A DNA stretch of 64,000 nt, from the NCBI GenBank assembly GCA_002099365.1, contig MSED01000009.1, positions 558,001 through 622,000 of the forward strand, in the 5' to 3' direction. Source of the stretch: Phialophora verrucosa. Taxonomy: Eukaryota > Ascomycota > Eurotiomycetes > Chaetothyriales > Herpotrichiellaceae. Made by a program: the position numbers and the translations under genes. Below the pieces are notes generated by a model. That model did not search any database, was not told the origin of the DNA, and was given only the letters and a program-made list of their open reading frames with translations. Shown here piece by piece: positions 45,526 through 57,932 of this stretch (its first letter is position 1; each line of letters begins with the position of its first letter).

Positions 45526-46852
45526 GCTCGTACGGGCTAGATGTCAAACGGAATGCCGAGGGACGGATGATTCACAATTGCCTAGAACCTATCGACCTAC
45601 CTACCTTACTTACCTACTACGCGCCTGCTGTTGCTCGATTGGAAACGTGCTGAATTATTCCCTTGTTCGCGAAGTGAGTGGCGCTCGGTCGAGCAAGACG
45701 CTGCCTCTGGCGGTGACATTGTGGGTAGACTCCGTACTGTATTTAGTACTCTATCCTGGATTATCGTCCAGGGCGGCTGTTGACCGGTTCATAGGTTGAT
45801 GGAACTGAATTGACTCCGAATGGATCTTGACAGGATCAGGAGTGTTATGTCCCAAACCGCTGATGGAAGCGGACTGGGTGGATGGATGCACGGACTTTGA
45901 GGCTATAGAGTGCGGTATACCTAGAGACGCTGGACTTGATCCTGAGCTAGTTAATTCGGGAACTGGGCTCAATTCGGATGGAGGCTTGGGAAGGGGCTGA
46001 GATCGAGCACCGGAGCTGTCTCTTCAGGCAGGTAGCAGAAAGCTGCAAGAAGATCGACTGGATTAGCTCGAAGCCCTGGTACTTGTCAGGTCGGACCTGA
46101 CGCTCTGGATTTGAGACATGTTGAGTTCCGTGGTGGGAACATCACTGTCCTTAACTGTCACGTCTGGTCGTCTGGACGGACCCATCGAACAGGAATGTCA
46201 CGTCCACCTGCTGTGTAGTAATGCCGGTCCTCTTGACACAGGCCCGCACTTGTCTGTTTATTGAAATAAACCGAAGGCCAGGACCTATTGTCGAGTCCGT
46301 ACACAGCTGGCCGGTTTGGCAATGGCAAATGCCGGCGCCAGCAACGTTGTGCAGCAGGAGCGCCGGGCGGTGGGATCTGGTGTCCTATCAATAGTCTCTC
46401 CGACGAGCATGTGCAATTGCACAACGAACATTGCAGTCGTGTTGCGTAACCTCTCACAACAGCGGGCCACGTGGCAGCGGCATGTTGAGGCTGGTGGACG
46501 CATCCTCCACCGTTGCTTACTGGCCCCATGCTTCCGACATCGCCGGACAAGCGACGGGAGAAGTGTCAACTTTGAAATCGATCTGCAGCCAGAGTCAACG
46601 ATGTGGACGGCTGCATGACCTTGGCTGGTCGTGCCGCGTGGTTGTGTCAATCTTCACAGGTTTCGGGTGTTGTACCCACAAGGACATAAGGTCAGCTATC
46701 CGCCGCCATCCCTCTCAAACTGCGCACTAAGAATGAGACCTCGTAGGAAAAAGGTCGCAGTTAGTCGGTGAGCACCCAATGCCTGGATCATACTAGAATG
46801 GTAGGAGCCCATTTCTTTCCCACAGGTGCCACGTGGTTGAGTGAAAGTTCTC

Positions 46853-46888
46853 TAGCTTTGGCTGCTTTGGCCGCTCTGGCTGCCCAGG
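46853..46888. repeat. 9-bp micro-repeat, four units
   Basis: Four adjacent near-copies of TTTGGCTGC (third and fourth units TCTGGCTGC and CCAGGCTGC). It lies in the gene-poor region with no coding context. Confidence 0.6.
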
Positions 46889-48292
46889 CTGCCTAGGGGG
46901 TGAGAAATACCGAGACCGCCCGAAAAAAAAAGGGTTCGATGTACGAGCAAAGACCCTCCTACTGGAGCTCATACTCCACAGACATAACATGGAAGAACAT
47001 TCTGGCATTCAAATTTCAAGCGAACTGTCTGGAAAGTATCAGGCGGATTCGGCAGTACGAGCATTGATTTGGCGATAGTTCGGCCCTGGTTCCCGCTTTT
47101 GAGTAGGACAGCGTCCATCGTCCGATGGATTTTGACTCTCTACTCGGTTTACCCGTTCGGACCGGAGTGACCCATGGCACCGGCATACCAGGTTCGTTGA
47201 GTTTCAAACACGGCGATGAGCCAGTCTCAAACTCTCAAAATCGCGAAATGCGGCGCTGGAATCCGTCAGCAGAAACCGAACCAACTTCCACGTGGTCCAA
47301 GAGCAGAATAGTTGTAGAATCTCTGCAACGGCGAGTCATTATTTGTGCGAGACTCCTGGGCGCTGTCTAGCGTCCTCTCCGAGTAAACCTCGTAGTAAGA
47401 AGGCGTACAAAAGAGGAAGCCCAAAAGGAAGTCGACCAGCCAAGGACAAATGTGCCGTGCCTGTGCCCAGCGAAAGTTGACCAACCAAGCCCTACCCATG
47501 TCCTACAGCAACCTCGTGGCAGCCACAAGCACGGTTCTTCAGCTCCGGCCACGTGGAAAAGATGAAGACAGTGGGACTATTTTCTGCTAGTGGCAACAGC
47601 AAGTTAAACTCGTTTTGTTGGCAATACGAGAATAGGCCCAGAGGTTACACAAAAAGTGGGAAGTAGTTGAGAGCGGGAAGCGAAGCGGGCTGGCCCAGAC
47701 GTCAATTGGAGGGGTGGCTGCATGCATCACAAAGCATGTGCAGAGCTGAATTGCAGACACGGGGACTCAGGTGAAACCGATTCAGTTTGCCGACGAATGG
47801 GTGAACTGTATGCTGGGTAGACCAAACGCGCACTGGAGGTATGGAGGTGAGGCCAAGACCTACCTCCTCACCTTTCTGCGCTTGGGGTTTTGAAGAGTGA
47901 AGCATGTTGGTGTTCTGCCAGGTTTCCGATATCAGCTTGGCCCCATCGTGGCCTTCACACTGGGCTGTTGCTGCGCACACCTCTTTCCCACGCCGTACGA
48001 GTACGTTCTTGATCGGTCCTGAAGCCGTCACAGCCGCCTCAGCCGCCTGATGCTGGATCCTGGCAGCGCATAATTAAGTTCAGGTGGTGTATTCGGCCGT
48101 GGCCATTGGGGCGTGCCGTCGGGAAAGTCTGCCACTTTCTGCGACCTTGCCGGCGAGAAAGAGAGTTACGTGGTTGCACGGCTGCCGAGTCGCGGGCAAG
48201 GCTGGAAGAAAAGTGACTTTGTTGGTACATCTTCATAGAACAAACTCCAATAGTCGATGGTTACCACCTTGGCGTCGAGACCGAGTACATAC

Positions 48293-48315
48293 TCAGTCCA
48301 GTCAGACTGGACTGA
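48293..48315. repeat. 10-bp inverted repeat with 3-nt spacer
   Basis: TCAGTCCAGT (48293-48302), CAG, ACTGGACTGA (48306-48315) is a perfect hairpin-forming palindrome. No T-run follows and no gene flanks it closely. Confidence 0.75.
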
Positions 48316-48884
48316 CTGGAGCGAGCATAGCAAGACGGACACCTCTCCTGAGTGCTCCTCGGAAATCTGAAGCCAAGCCAGGGCCACCGGAAGCGGTAAA
48401 TGGACTCATAGCACAGAGGCGAATAAGACGAGTCCAAGGACAACATATCTGCCTGGGGCGCCTGATGAAGCAAAGTTCAGTGCGGACTTCAGCGCTAGAC
48501 TGTCACGGCTCGCGCTCGGCCCGGCGAATTTCTGTTGCAGAGGTGGGACCAAGTGAATAATGAGTGACCGTGGTTGTCACTCGGAAGTGAATTATTGGCG
48601 AATGCACGACGAGATGCAGTAGCAATGTCGAGTTTCTATCTGCATCCCTTTCTGCGCCTCGGGCGTACTAGCCGTGATGAGCGGCTGCTGGCCAAACACC
48701 GGGTCTGCCATCTCCTGCACGTTTGATTCTCAATTTCCCCCTTCCCAGTTTGACATCATCGTCCCATCATGCTGGCTCGCCTTCAGCCCTGTCGAGGACC
48801 GTTGGCAAACTCGGCAGTGCGACGTTGACGGCGGGGTGGACCCGGGTGAAATTAAACTGCTTCGATTGTGGACCTGGAAGGTTT

Positions 48885-48928
48885 CTCGAAGCGCACTCGA
48901 AGCGCACTTGAAGGGCACTCGAAGGAAG
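48885..48928. repeat. 11-bp tandem repeat, four units
   Basis: CTCGAAGCGCA occurs twice exactly, followed by CTTGAAGGGCA and CTCGAAGGAAG. A short array in the gene-poor region. Confidence 0.75.
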
Positions 48929-51900
48929 CCAGCTCAGCCATGGAGACAATGCCTTGTTTGATTGCGATAAGGCTGCAGCGTGATTCGCCATCAGTCGGGA
49001 TGCGAGACCCAGCGGCCCCTGACAAGTGGTCTTCGTCTTCCACGTGGCCTCCCTGGTCGAGGCGGGCTGCTTAGCTGCGAATGGCTTCACCCCCTAGCTG
49101 ACTCGTCCTGGGTCCTGACAAGGTGCGACCAGGGCCAGTAGCCTAAAAGTGCCCTCTTGGCGCGACCAGGCTCTCAAAACTGAAGCTTGTCGTCTGCTCG
49201 ACTCCAAGCCCCATTGGTTTGAGATTGGGAACACCTCCGTTAGTTCGTTTCACCTTGGGCGGACGATCGCAACGTCTGGCATGACCTCAGACGGTTCAAC
49301 CTCGCAACTACGGCTATGACTTCCTTCAACCGGAAATTGACAATTCCTCAGACACTGCGCCTCTTAGAGCGTCGTCATGATCTGTCAATCTGGGCCACCA
49401 AATGCCAGATTGACATGGATGGACGCTTTTTGGTAGGCTGGTCGGCCTATCAGGTCGGCATTGTCATGGCCAGTGTGGTGCGATTGAGACCTTGGTTTCT
49501 TGATGCGCCATCCTTGCATTTTCTGTAGGAACGAAGAGCGGCGAGGAGTCAAAGGGCATCTCAGCCCGGGCGCCGGAAAGTGCCCGGTGGGCCTTCCCTC
49601 AACTTGACAAGCCTGGAAGATTCCGCGCCATCCAACTGGGCGTTCTATGAGGCTTCTACCCCCGCCACCCCTGCATGCACTCCGCGACTCGGAGGATATC
49701 TCAGAAGCTTGTGAAGGGAGGGGTACGAGTACGTTTTCCCATGTTCGACGGCGAACCGGCACTGAGAGTTTTCGATGTCGTCAAATCATAACGACAATCC
49801 TGTCTGATGACAGTTTTCTGGATCACAATGCAGGGCCCACACAATAGATCTGACTATTAATTGCTCTCGAAATGCAGTCGCGTATCAGCCAACATTCGAT
49901 GTGCAGAGGGGGCCACTGTTCAGCCTACTCGTACTCCGCAGGTGGTACCGTGTCCCATGATCAAGTTAGCATGTCCGGGCCTGTGGAAGAACAGGTACTC
50001 GTAATAGCGACTCGAGTGACCGCGCGATCATCTTCGCTAAGGGTGGTAAGAACACGTCAAGAGAGCCTCACAGGCAGGGTGCCGCACATCGGTTGATCAT
50101 GATCGTCACTGGGGTCTCACTGAGGAAGAGGGGCAAGCTCACCGCGTAAACGTACTGAATTTCCCGGTCAAGTGAGTCTGTGGGCAAGCTGATCGACTTA
50201 TCCGAGCTTTTACGGAGTACAGTAGACTCGAATTGTACTTTGCAAAAGTCATTCCAAGTCCTCGACTTCCTCAGTCATAGAAATGGGGCTTCCTCGATGA
50301 CTTGTCACCTTCTCATTCGAAAGCCGCTCTGTCCTCGATGCTTTCACGCGTGTTGCCAAAGACGACTGGGACCTCGTCGAGGGAACACTATCAATGCGCA
50401 CTGCTCATACCTATCGAGCGATCCGCACAAGTTGTCCTTGTAACCCCACGCCTAGGTATTATTCATTCCAATCGAGGGTGCCGCTAAAACTCAACATGCA
50501 GCTTGGATTAGGCACCGAGAAAGAAGCAGCGTATAGTGAGTTGAGAAGTGGATTTAGCTGCAGCGATGCCATGTGGAGATGGAAACATTTCTCGAGGCAA
50601 CTATCTTGTGCCATTGTACCAAAGTGATCCTGGGGAACAAGGCTCTGACATGCTGCCGGACCTTACTGGAGCATGACTGAGGCAGACAACAATGCGGTGT
50701 GAACATCTCCAATCATCATTGAGACATCTTTCCCGTGAATAATAAACAAATCATATTATTTCACGAAACACATGCTGATTCTGGTACTGCATAATGGGTA
50801 TCTCTGGCTCCAAACGTTCAGGGCGTCTAGGTGAGCCTGAGGTGTGTCGAAAGGCCTGCCACGTCTGCTTCGCCCGCGCCCAAAGCCCGTGGCTCCCGGA
50901 TTGAGTTGGCGGCTGTTGCGGGATGCTTCTTGCTGTCACGATTGCCCGGAATGGCTCAGCAGAAAGCCACGTTATTGGGGACAGGAGCAAGGCGGCTTCT
51001 CCCATGTCCAACTGTCACCCCGAGCTTCTGTCCTTCATCACTTCCCATTGATTCTTCAATCCCTTATATCGTCCGGAGTGTCGGCGTCCATCTACGTTCT
51101 TGAATACTTGCGGCTTACCACACACAAAATACCTCGTATTCTTTTCAGTACAGGCATCCCGGCAGATCCTGATTTACGTTACGTTTACCCGACTCACACT
51201 GAAGGAAAAATTTCATCGAGTGCGTGTCCGTCCGCGCCCACGCACTCCATCACCCTTGCCACCCCAGCCAAACCGCCTCGGCTTCAGTCATCACGGACTC
51301 CTCACGTACTGAACGGCCCCCTTCTCGAAGCAGCAGCAAACCCTGTCGGACCACCAAAGCGTCTGAGCAGGGCTCCGTTTGTGCTCAAAAGAGTGACAAA
51401 CCCAGGCATTAGCTTTGCCCTGAGCCCACAACTTGGCCACCTAGAAATCTGAGACGAGAGCAGTGGGAGATCACTTCCAGTTCAAACCACCGCTCAAGGC
51501 CTCCGGTGTGCTCGCCAAAGCGTGCGCCTAACTTTATCTGCGTCGACTGCCCTGTCAGCAAGCTCCTGGCGGGCCTTGTTCAGGACGTCTTGGGTATTTG
51601 GTCGACTGGGGCCCAAGTCGCAACCGACCCAAGTGGCCCGGAACGAACTTTTCTCGAATTGCAATCCATACCCACTTTTGAACCCCCTGCCAGTGCCACT
51701 TCTGGCACTTGGCCAGGATCTAGCTTAGCTTGCGGCTTAAGTGGCTCCACTGTCCTCGTGGTCTCGTGGTGAAGCAATCCCGGCTCTTCGTGGGTTGTGG
51801 GCTTGCGCCCCGTTGGTGCTTCTGGCACACTACTACCGTCGACCGCCAGTCCTGCTTTTCTGGCCCTCAGCGAGTCGCCCAGTACGAGTGCGATGCTGTG

Positions 51901-51954
51901 CGGAACCTGTCCAAATCCTGAGCATCTTTACCCGCTTGATTTCCAGTCCTCTCC

Positions 51955-54071
51955 ATGTCCGAACCAAACGATGTGACAGTTGACGAGCCCATGACTTCGG
52001 CGACTCCTCCAAATTTACCTGCCCAAGTTATCTCGTCCGGCACCGCTCAAGACTCTCCCACTATCTCGACTTCGCCTCGTACCGACTTTATCCGCCCACC
52101 TCATCACCACCATTCAAGTTCGACCAGTCTCACCCAAAGCAAAAGTAGACGATCGCTGGCATCGCTCGCGCGTGAGAAGACATCCAACGCTTTCGCCAAC
52201 TTGGCTTCCCTGGGCACCAGTTCGACGCCCAGTCTGCGCTCCGCCACCTCATCGGGGAGCCTGTCCAAACAATCCGCTCATCCCGGCGGGCTACGACCAA
52301 CCCTGCCGCGCTCACCAACCTCTCCCGAAGTGCAAGCTGCTGCACAGTCGCGGAGAACGAGCGGAGTGCCACTGCTTGCCGGTCAAGATTTAAGAAACAG
52401 TATCGCCACCGCCCCCTCAATGCCGAACCAGGACAGGAGAGATGGCAAGATGCACCAGACATCTTCCAAGATCCTGCGGATGACCGACGACGAGAGACCT
52501 TTCACTAGAGATTTCCAAGACTTGTTCGCAACTCTGATCACCAGTCTTCCGCTCACGCCCCATCGTGTAAGGTTCTCTCGGGTCGAAGAAACGTTCTTGT
52601 CGGAAGAGGCAATCACCAACCTGGGCTCCCTCAAATTTTCTCAATCTAATCGCATCCCCGACCCCAAGAATCCCTCCAGATGGGTTGTTACCACTACAAC
52701 AACCACCTTCTCCATGGCCAAGGAAATGGCACGTTCGGTCTGCCAGCGTTTCGTAGACGCACGGCTGATAGAGTCTGCCGAGTCGAAGACCAACACGGGG
52801 TTTGTGACGAAAGGTGGTGTTTGGCAACTAACCCCCAAGGGTTCAGCAACCTTGTACCGCTTCTGCAGTCGCAACGGCATCAATGCACGACACATCGAAC
52901 CGATACTTCGCCGCAACCAGATGCAGATGGTCTCTTTGGAGCGAGACCCTACCACGGACAAGCTTGTACAAGACCGACCGACGATTGAGATCATCTTTCG
53001 CCGATTCATGGGCTCGGAAGGTCCTAATCTCAAGAGCTCTACCTCTCTGTCGGACTCCGACTCGGTGTCAGAGTATGCTACCGGGCTCGTGGGTATCAAG
53101 ATGGCCAAAGAAAGGAGGGTGTTGGACAAGCTGGTGAACAACACCTTCACTGGAAAAGCAGCCTCCGACTGGTTACTGGACTGCTGTACCACCATTGATC
53201 GAAGAGAGACGTACGAGATGGCAGAACTGTTTGTCAAGTGGCAATTGATGGTTCCCGTGGTGGAGGACAGGGCGTACGTCCGAGCGAACCCAATGGCAAC
53301 GTACTTCCAACCGACCAAGCATGCTATCTACACCATTACCGAGAGGGGTCAGCGGGTTTGTGGTTGGCTTGCACGGCCTCCGAGCATTGACAGCGAGGAC
53401 AGTCGGGATACCAAAGACCCCAAGACCCGGCTTGCAAAGGATTCCAATGTCAACCGACTCAATGTCATCCTCCAGGATGCGGCTCTTCGGCTATTGTTCA
53501 GGGAATTTCTTCGACAGTCCCTCTGCGAGGAGAACTTGCAATTCTACTTCGACGTCTCGGATTTCACCAGCAATTATCGTGCTCTTGAGAAGTCCGGAAA
53601 GCTGGACCGCCCCGAGGCCGTCAGGGAGACGCTAGCTGCGGCGTACGGTGAGTGCGTCCACACCCTTTTCCGAACTGCGCTGATTGATGTAGGCCTGTAC
53701 AACTCGTTCCTTGCCTCTGGAGCGCCCTCTGAACTTAATATTGACCATTCGCTCCGCAACCGCCTCGACAGCCGAATGATCCGTACCAACACTGATGAGG
53801 AATCCATGCGTGGCAGTCTCGAAGAGGTTGTGGACTTGTTCGAGCTGGCCCAGAATGTTGTCTTCAAGCTCATGGCCAGCGTCAGTTTCAACACCCTTCC
53901 TGTCAAGGTGATTGTTTGACTAACCATGCGCAGGATTCCGTCCCCAAATTCCTGCGAGACCCCAGGCACGCCTCCGTCCTTCGAGACCACGAAATAGATT
54001 TGATTGGCTCGAACCGGACGCTTTCACCCGGCCCCGAACGAACAATCAGTCGATCGAACACGCGATCATGA
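51955..54071 (+). CDS. flbA: Regulator of G-protein signalling, FlbA/Sst2 type (DEP-DEP-RGS)
   Basis: GTPase-activating protein for a heterotrimeric G-alpha subunit; in Aspergillus FlbA restrains vegetative growth and permits conidiation. Exons 51955-53880 and 53934-54071 join in frame to 687 residues (intron 53 nt, GTCAGT ... GCGCAG). The N-terminal 170 residues are Ser/Thr/Pro-rich. A fungal DR/DEP-like region spans about 175-320 (DDERPFTRDFQDLFATLI, SVCQRFVDARLIESAES, GGVWQLTPKGSATLYRFC). The second DEP domain is about 370-450 (LVNNTFTGKAASDWLLDCCTTIDRRE, YFQPTKHAIYTITERGQ). The RGS box is about 500-660 (LNVILQDAALRLLFREFLRQ, CEENLQFYFDVSDF, LFELAQNVVFKLMASDSVPKFLRDPRH). The last helix is completed only after splicing. 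Confidence 0.95.
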
Positions 54072-55326
54072 CCTCCTCTCCGGACTTCCTCCTAAGATGA
54101 CTGCGAAGAGACGATTTCACCGGCAGACTCCTCACTTCATCAGCACAGCACCACCTTTCACTTCCACATTTTAATGTGATGAATAAACGAATTCAGAGTC
54201 CGGCTCACGGAATCTGTGTATAAAATGGCATTATCTCATTGCTGGCGAACTTTAGCGGCTTCGACGAGCATGTCTACGACTCTCGCAGCATTCAGCATTG
54301 CGAGGATAGAATGATTTTCAATTGGCGGGATCCTGCCGCATCTAGTGCATCCAAGTCATGTACAGGTGTTCTGCATAGCGTGGTCAGGCGGTGGCTGGGT
54401 GTTTCTGTTACGACTGGCATAGCTTAGGGGAATGCGCAATCCATTCAGCATTTGCATTGGAAAGATACCCCTGTGGAGGATGCAATACATTGTGGACAAG
54501 AGGGGAGAGGCCCCGGCATTAGGATCGCTGGTGATGCAGAGGAGGAGACGTCAGACTGTCAGCAACCCAGATGTGGTCGTGTTGAGAATACTGTGTACAG
54601 GGTACTGTGGTAGCCTCTGTTGGAAAGGGGAAATAGCAATACGATGGCTTGACCTTCCGAATGCTGTTCCCAATCTGCTTCTGCCCGTACTGGGTAACGA
54701 GTACCTCGTACGGAGGATTGCATTCTGGCTCATGCCCGTCAGAGGAGTACTCGTACCGACAGGCTTCACAAGCGACCAGGCAATGAAGGGGTGGTCCCAG
54801 GCTCTGCCCTAACGTGCTCCACCTACCCCTGAAAGAGGAATCTTCGAGAACATGGGCTCGAAGGGGAAGCGAGATGACGGCGCTGAAGATCGTGTTCCTG
54901 CAATTCCGATGCATATTGGATGGCACGCTGACCGGTGAGGAAGGCCTCGCATGTAACATGAGCCGGAGGACGCGTGGTTGGTAAGAATCCTCTGGCAAGC
55001 CTGAGCGTTGGGCTCTCCTGTCATTCTGAGGAGAGCGCGAGCGCCCGGTGAGGCTGATGAGGTGGTCGCCTCAGGCAGTTCACGCTTGGTGCAAAGGGGC
55101 GGCAGCTTGGCGGCGACGGAAGAAACCGTTCGCGTGTAGCGAGCTGGTCACGTGGATTGTCACATTGTGCACTGCGCGCGTGAAGTGAAGCCTTGCTCAA
55201 GCCTCGTCCAACAGCAACAACAGAGGGTTCCGTGCCACTGCTGCGCCTCGCTTCCTCCGAACCTGCAGCCAAAGAACGATCCTCGCGTACGCTGATGTCC
55301 TAAAGACCGCCCCTGCAGAAAGAAAG
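54072..55326. other. Intergenic between RGS gene and cdc73
   Basis: About 1.25 kb between co-oriented genes, with a 3' UTR and a promoter. Open frames (one of 159 codons on the minus strand, 54519-54998) have no recognisable motif. Confidence 0.5.
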
Positions 55327-56715
55327 ATGGCGACCCCGGATGCGCTGCAGCTTTTGCGCTCATCCATCGCAGCCGCAAAAACTCCCCTCCTCACCACGGC
55401 ATCAGATCCTTCTGAAGCAGACGCCAACCAGACAGATTCGCTGGTCGAAGCGACGCATTTGTACTTCACGCACCCCTCTCCGCAATGCCTGCCTTTAGAC
55501 ACAAAGACCCGCTTCGAATCAACGAATCCAGACACCGCCCGAGTTGACCTACGAAGCATCTTCTTCGCGTGGCAGCAAAAGGATGTGCCTGTACCAGAGT
55601 ACATTTCCCGGGCGGCCGAGCTTGACAAGCAGCTACCTGAGGGACAGAAAGTGCGGAACCTGGTCTTCGTCGAGCGCCTGGACCTGATCACTTGGCTAGA
55701 AGGCGCCTCAGAAGAGTCGGAATACATCAAGCCCATCGAAGGAGCTGCCGCGTTGGGAGATGCTGTCAACAGAGCCGCCGAGGTAGCGAGCGGCGCTGCC
55801 GTGCCTACAGTCGGCGGATCTGGTGTCGGTGTTGCTCAGACTGCTGGTGGCAGACCCGTCAAGGTCATTGATGCCAGGCTTCAAGCCATCTACAGTGGAG
55901 AACGAAAGATGGGGGATCACAACACTGTGCTGAGGGGGATCAAGCCTACAGTGGGAGACCAAAAATTCAGCTGTTACAAATCTTCCCATGCTAACACTTC
56001 GCAGGACTTCTCGCACGTCCGCAAGCACGCGGAGATCTTCCTTGGCCGGCGAAAAGGCATTTCCACCTCTTCACGACCAGGCGGTCTTCCCGCAAAACCA
56101 GCTTCCCTAGCAGCTCGCCCTGCCGCGAATATGTCCAAACCGCTATCCTCGGCCGTGTCGTCGAAACGTTCCGATCCCATCATCCTCCTCTCACCCTCGG
56201 CGTCGTCCCTGCTCCGCATGTCCAACATCAAAACATTCCTCGACACAGGGCTATTCGTCCCGCCCGATCACCCTACCTTGTCTACTCAAACAACTGCCAA
56301 CCTTCTACACATTACTCGCACAATGCCTTCTCTGGGTGAAAAGCCCTTCCGCTTCATCCTTGTTGACTCCCCCGAACACTTCAAGCCAGATTACTGGTCC
56401 CGTGTTGTTGCTGTATTCACCACAGGCCAGGTATGGCAGTTCAGAGGGTACAAATGGCGAGAGCCGCAGGAATTGTTCGGTCACGTGCTGGGCGTTTATG
56501 TGGGCGAAAAAGGGCTCCCCATTCCCCCGGAGGTAAAAGGCTGGGGCAGCAGTGTCAAGAGCTTCGCTGTGGAGAGATGGGACGAAAGGGCACATGGTAC
56601 AAGTGTCGAGCCGGAGACCAGGATGGCTCGGCGGTGGAGGGATAGGGAGATCGTGGAAGAGGTCTGGCGAAGCATTGAAGGATACATGAGAGGAAGGGGA
56701 GAATGGAAGCGGTAA
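55327..56715 (+). CDS. cdc73: Cdc73, RNA polymerase II-associated Paf1-complex subunit
   Basis: Paf1-complex component that couples RNA polymerase II elongation to histone modification. The frame is open from 55327 to 56715, but an in-frame 54-nt intron is evident at 55951-56004 (GTGGGA ... GCTAAC ... TTCGCAG). Its removal gives GIKPT-DFSHVRKHAEIFL, the conserved Cdc73 join. The mature protein is then 444 residues from exons 55327-55950 and 56005-56715. The N-terminal part has YFTHPSPQCLPLDTKTRF, VRNLVFVERLDLITWLEG and INDAR-like VKVIDARLQAIYSGERKMGD. The C-terminal Ras-like domain (about 270-440) has DPIILLSPSASSLLRMSNIKTFLDTG, FRFILVDSPEHFKPDYWSRVVAVFTTGQVWQF and HVLGVYVGEKG. Confidence 0.95.
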   Translation: MATPDALQLLRSSIAAAKTPLLTTASDPSEADANQTDSLVEATHLYFTHPSPQCLPLDTKTRFESTNPDTARVDLRSIFFAWQQKDVPVPEYISRAAELDKQLPEGQKVRNLVFVERLDLITWLEGASEESEYIKPIEGAAALGDAVNRAAEVASGAAVPTVGGSGVGVAQTAGGRPVKVIDARLQAIYSGERKMGDHNTVLRGIKPTVGDQKFSCYKSSHANTSQDFSHVRKHAEIFLGRRKGISTSSRPGGLPAKPASLAARPAANMSKPLSSAVSSKRSDPIILLSPSASSLLRMSNIKTFLDTGLFVPPDHPTLSTQTTANLLHITRTMPSLGEKPFRFILVDSPEHFKPDYWSRVVAVFTTGQVWQFRGYKWREPQELFGHVLGVYVGEKGLPIPPEVKGWGSSVKSFAVERWDERAHGTSVEPETRMARRWRDREIVEEVWRSIEGYMRGRGEWKR

Positions 56716-57932
56716 CGTCCAAGCCACGTCATTTGGGCAATTAATACGCTTCCACCATTGCCATAAGTTGAAAAGTGCGCGGTGCGCTGATTTTGCGAGA
56801 AGAACCTGACGGGATACCTTTGGGTCAGTCGCTCTGCCTACCTACAGTGGGCCCTGAGTCCCACGGGGATAATTGCTCGCAGGATAAGCTGTTTCGGGTA
56901 TCGACCACAGAACTGGAGTCGGCGTTGTGACGGCTATCATCCAGTCGCATATAGCTAGATTCATTTCGCGGCCGTCCCATGTTGGCGGACATGGGGTGTA
57001 GCGGAACCCTTGGAACGACAGGGTGTGGTTCGCACTCACACGCTTCGAACACAACCAAGATGGAGACACGAGCCTGCTGCGCGGCCTAGACTTGGTAAAC
57101 AGGCAACAGTCATCACATCCAGTGGTCAGGCAACAACAGCACGGATATCCATTTCCCCTGAGTCTCGGCTCGGAGCCACGATATTTTCGCCATGCTCAAG
57201 GAGACCAGCAAACAAACCAAATCCGACATCGAGAAAAGGCATGCAGACTTGCAATAAAGGCAGACCACACGAGATGACGTGTTACATTGGGTATCTCGAC
57301 ATACATTCCCCCAAGTCAGAGCGTTGGCTGGCTTGATTTATCCAGTGCTACAACTCCCACGCTACTTGCTAGCAGCTGCGTCCTACCTGTTCCCATTCGA
57401 GCGAGTTGCACGCCTTGCATATTGCCCGACTGGAAGCGGTACTGTGGTGGATATCCACTTGTCTCCGCCAGTCCAAGACAGGGGCTGGTGCTGGGACTGC
57501 AGGGGTTGCGTTCAAGGCCGCATGCGTACCTCCATGGATGGAAGTTGGCGAGGAGCATTCCTCTATTCCGTCCTGTCCTGCGCCTCAAGGGGCTTCCAGA
57601 ATCACCATCCCGTAATAACGGCACCGTTGTGTTAGCCAGCCTTTGCCCGAGCGGAAAACGGACGTCACCAGGAGGGACGCCAACAAATAGCCATGGCCAC
57701 GGCCACCGTGTATAAGGGCGAGAGCAACGCTTCCAACTCGGTCGCCTGAGAATGGAAATGGTCGATTCCATATACGCACGCGATCCGCCTACGCCAGGCG
57801 CCTTCGCGGCGGGCCCGGAACCCGGAAAGCTGGGACGCAATGCCTGCTGCGCCAGGGAAGCTGAATTTGTTCTCTTGTGTAGCGGAAGCATTCTCTTGCA
57901 AATCTCCCTACAGTACAGAGATTTGATACTCC
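56716..57932. other. Intergenic between convergent cdc73 and ole1
   Basis: About 1.2 kb containing both 3' UTRs. A 206-codon minus-strand frame (57316-57936) reads as Arg/Pro/Ser-rich with no motif and overlaps the ole1 stop, so I do not call it. Confidence 0.5.

Larger units (their letters stand above)
44791..51954. other. Gene-poor region (about 7.2 kb)
   Basis: No protein family, RNA gene or transposon could be recognised on either strand. Open frames are short and of unconvincing composition. The region holds a degenerate minisatellite (45241-45525), 9-bp and 11-bp micro-repeats (46853-46888 and 48885-48928) and an inverted repeat (48293-48315), all listed separately. The last 1 kb or so probably includes the long 5' leader of the RGS gene. 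Unannotated non-coding RNA cannot be excluded. Confidence 0.5.

Noticed and set aside
50844..51452. 202-codon plus-strand frame upstream of the RGS gene
   Set aside because: No motif, Pro/Ser/Arg-rich noise-like composition. It probably lies in the promoter or long leader of flbA.
54519..54998. 159-codon minus-strand frame between the RGS gene and cdc73
   Set aside because: No motif or plausible gene structure, and base composition is like the surrounding intergenic DNA.
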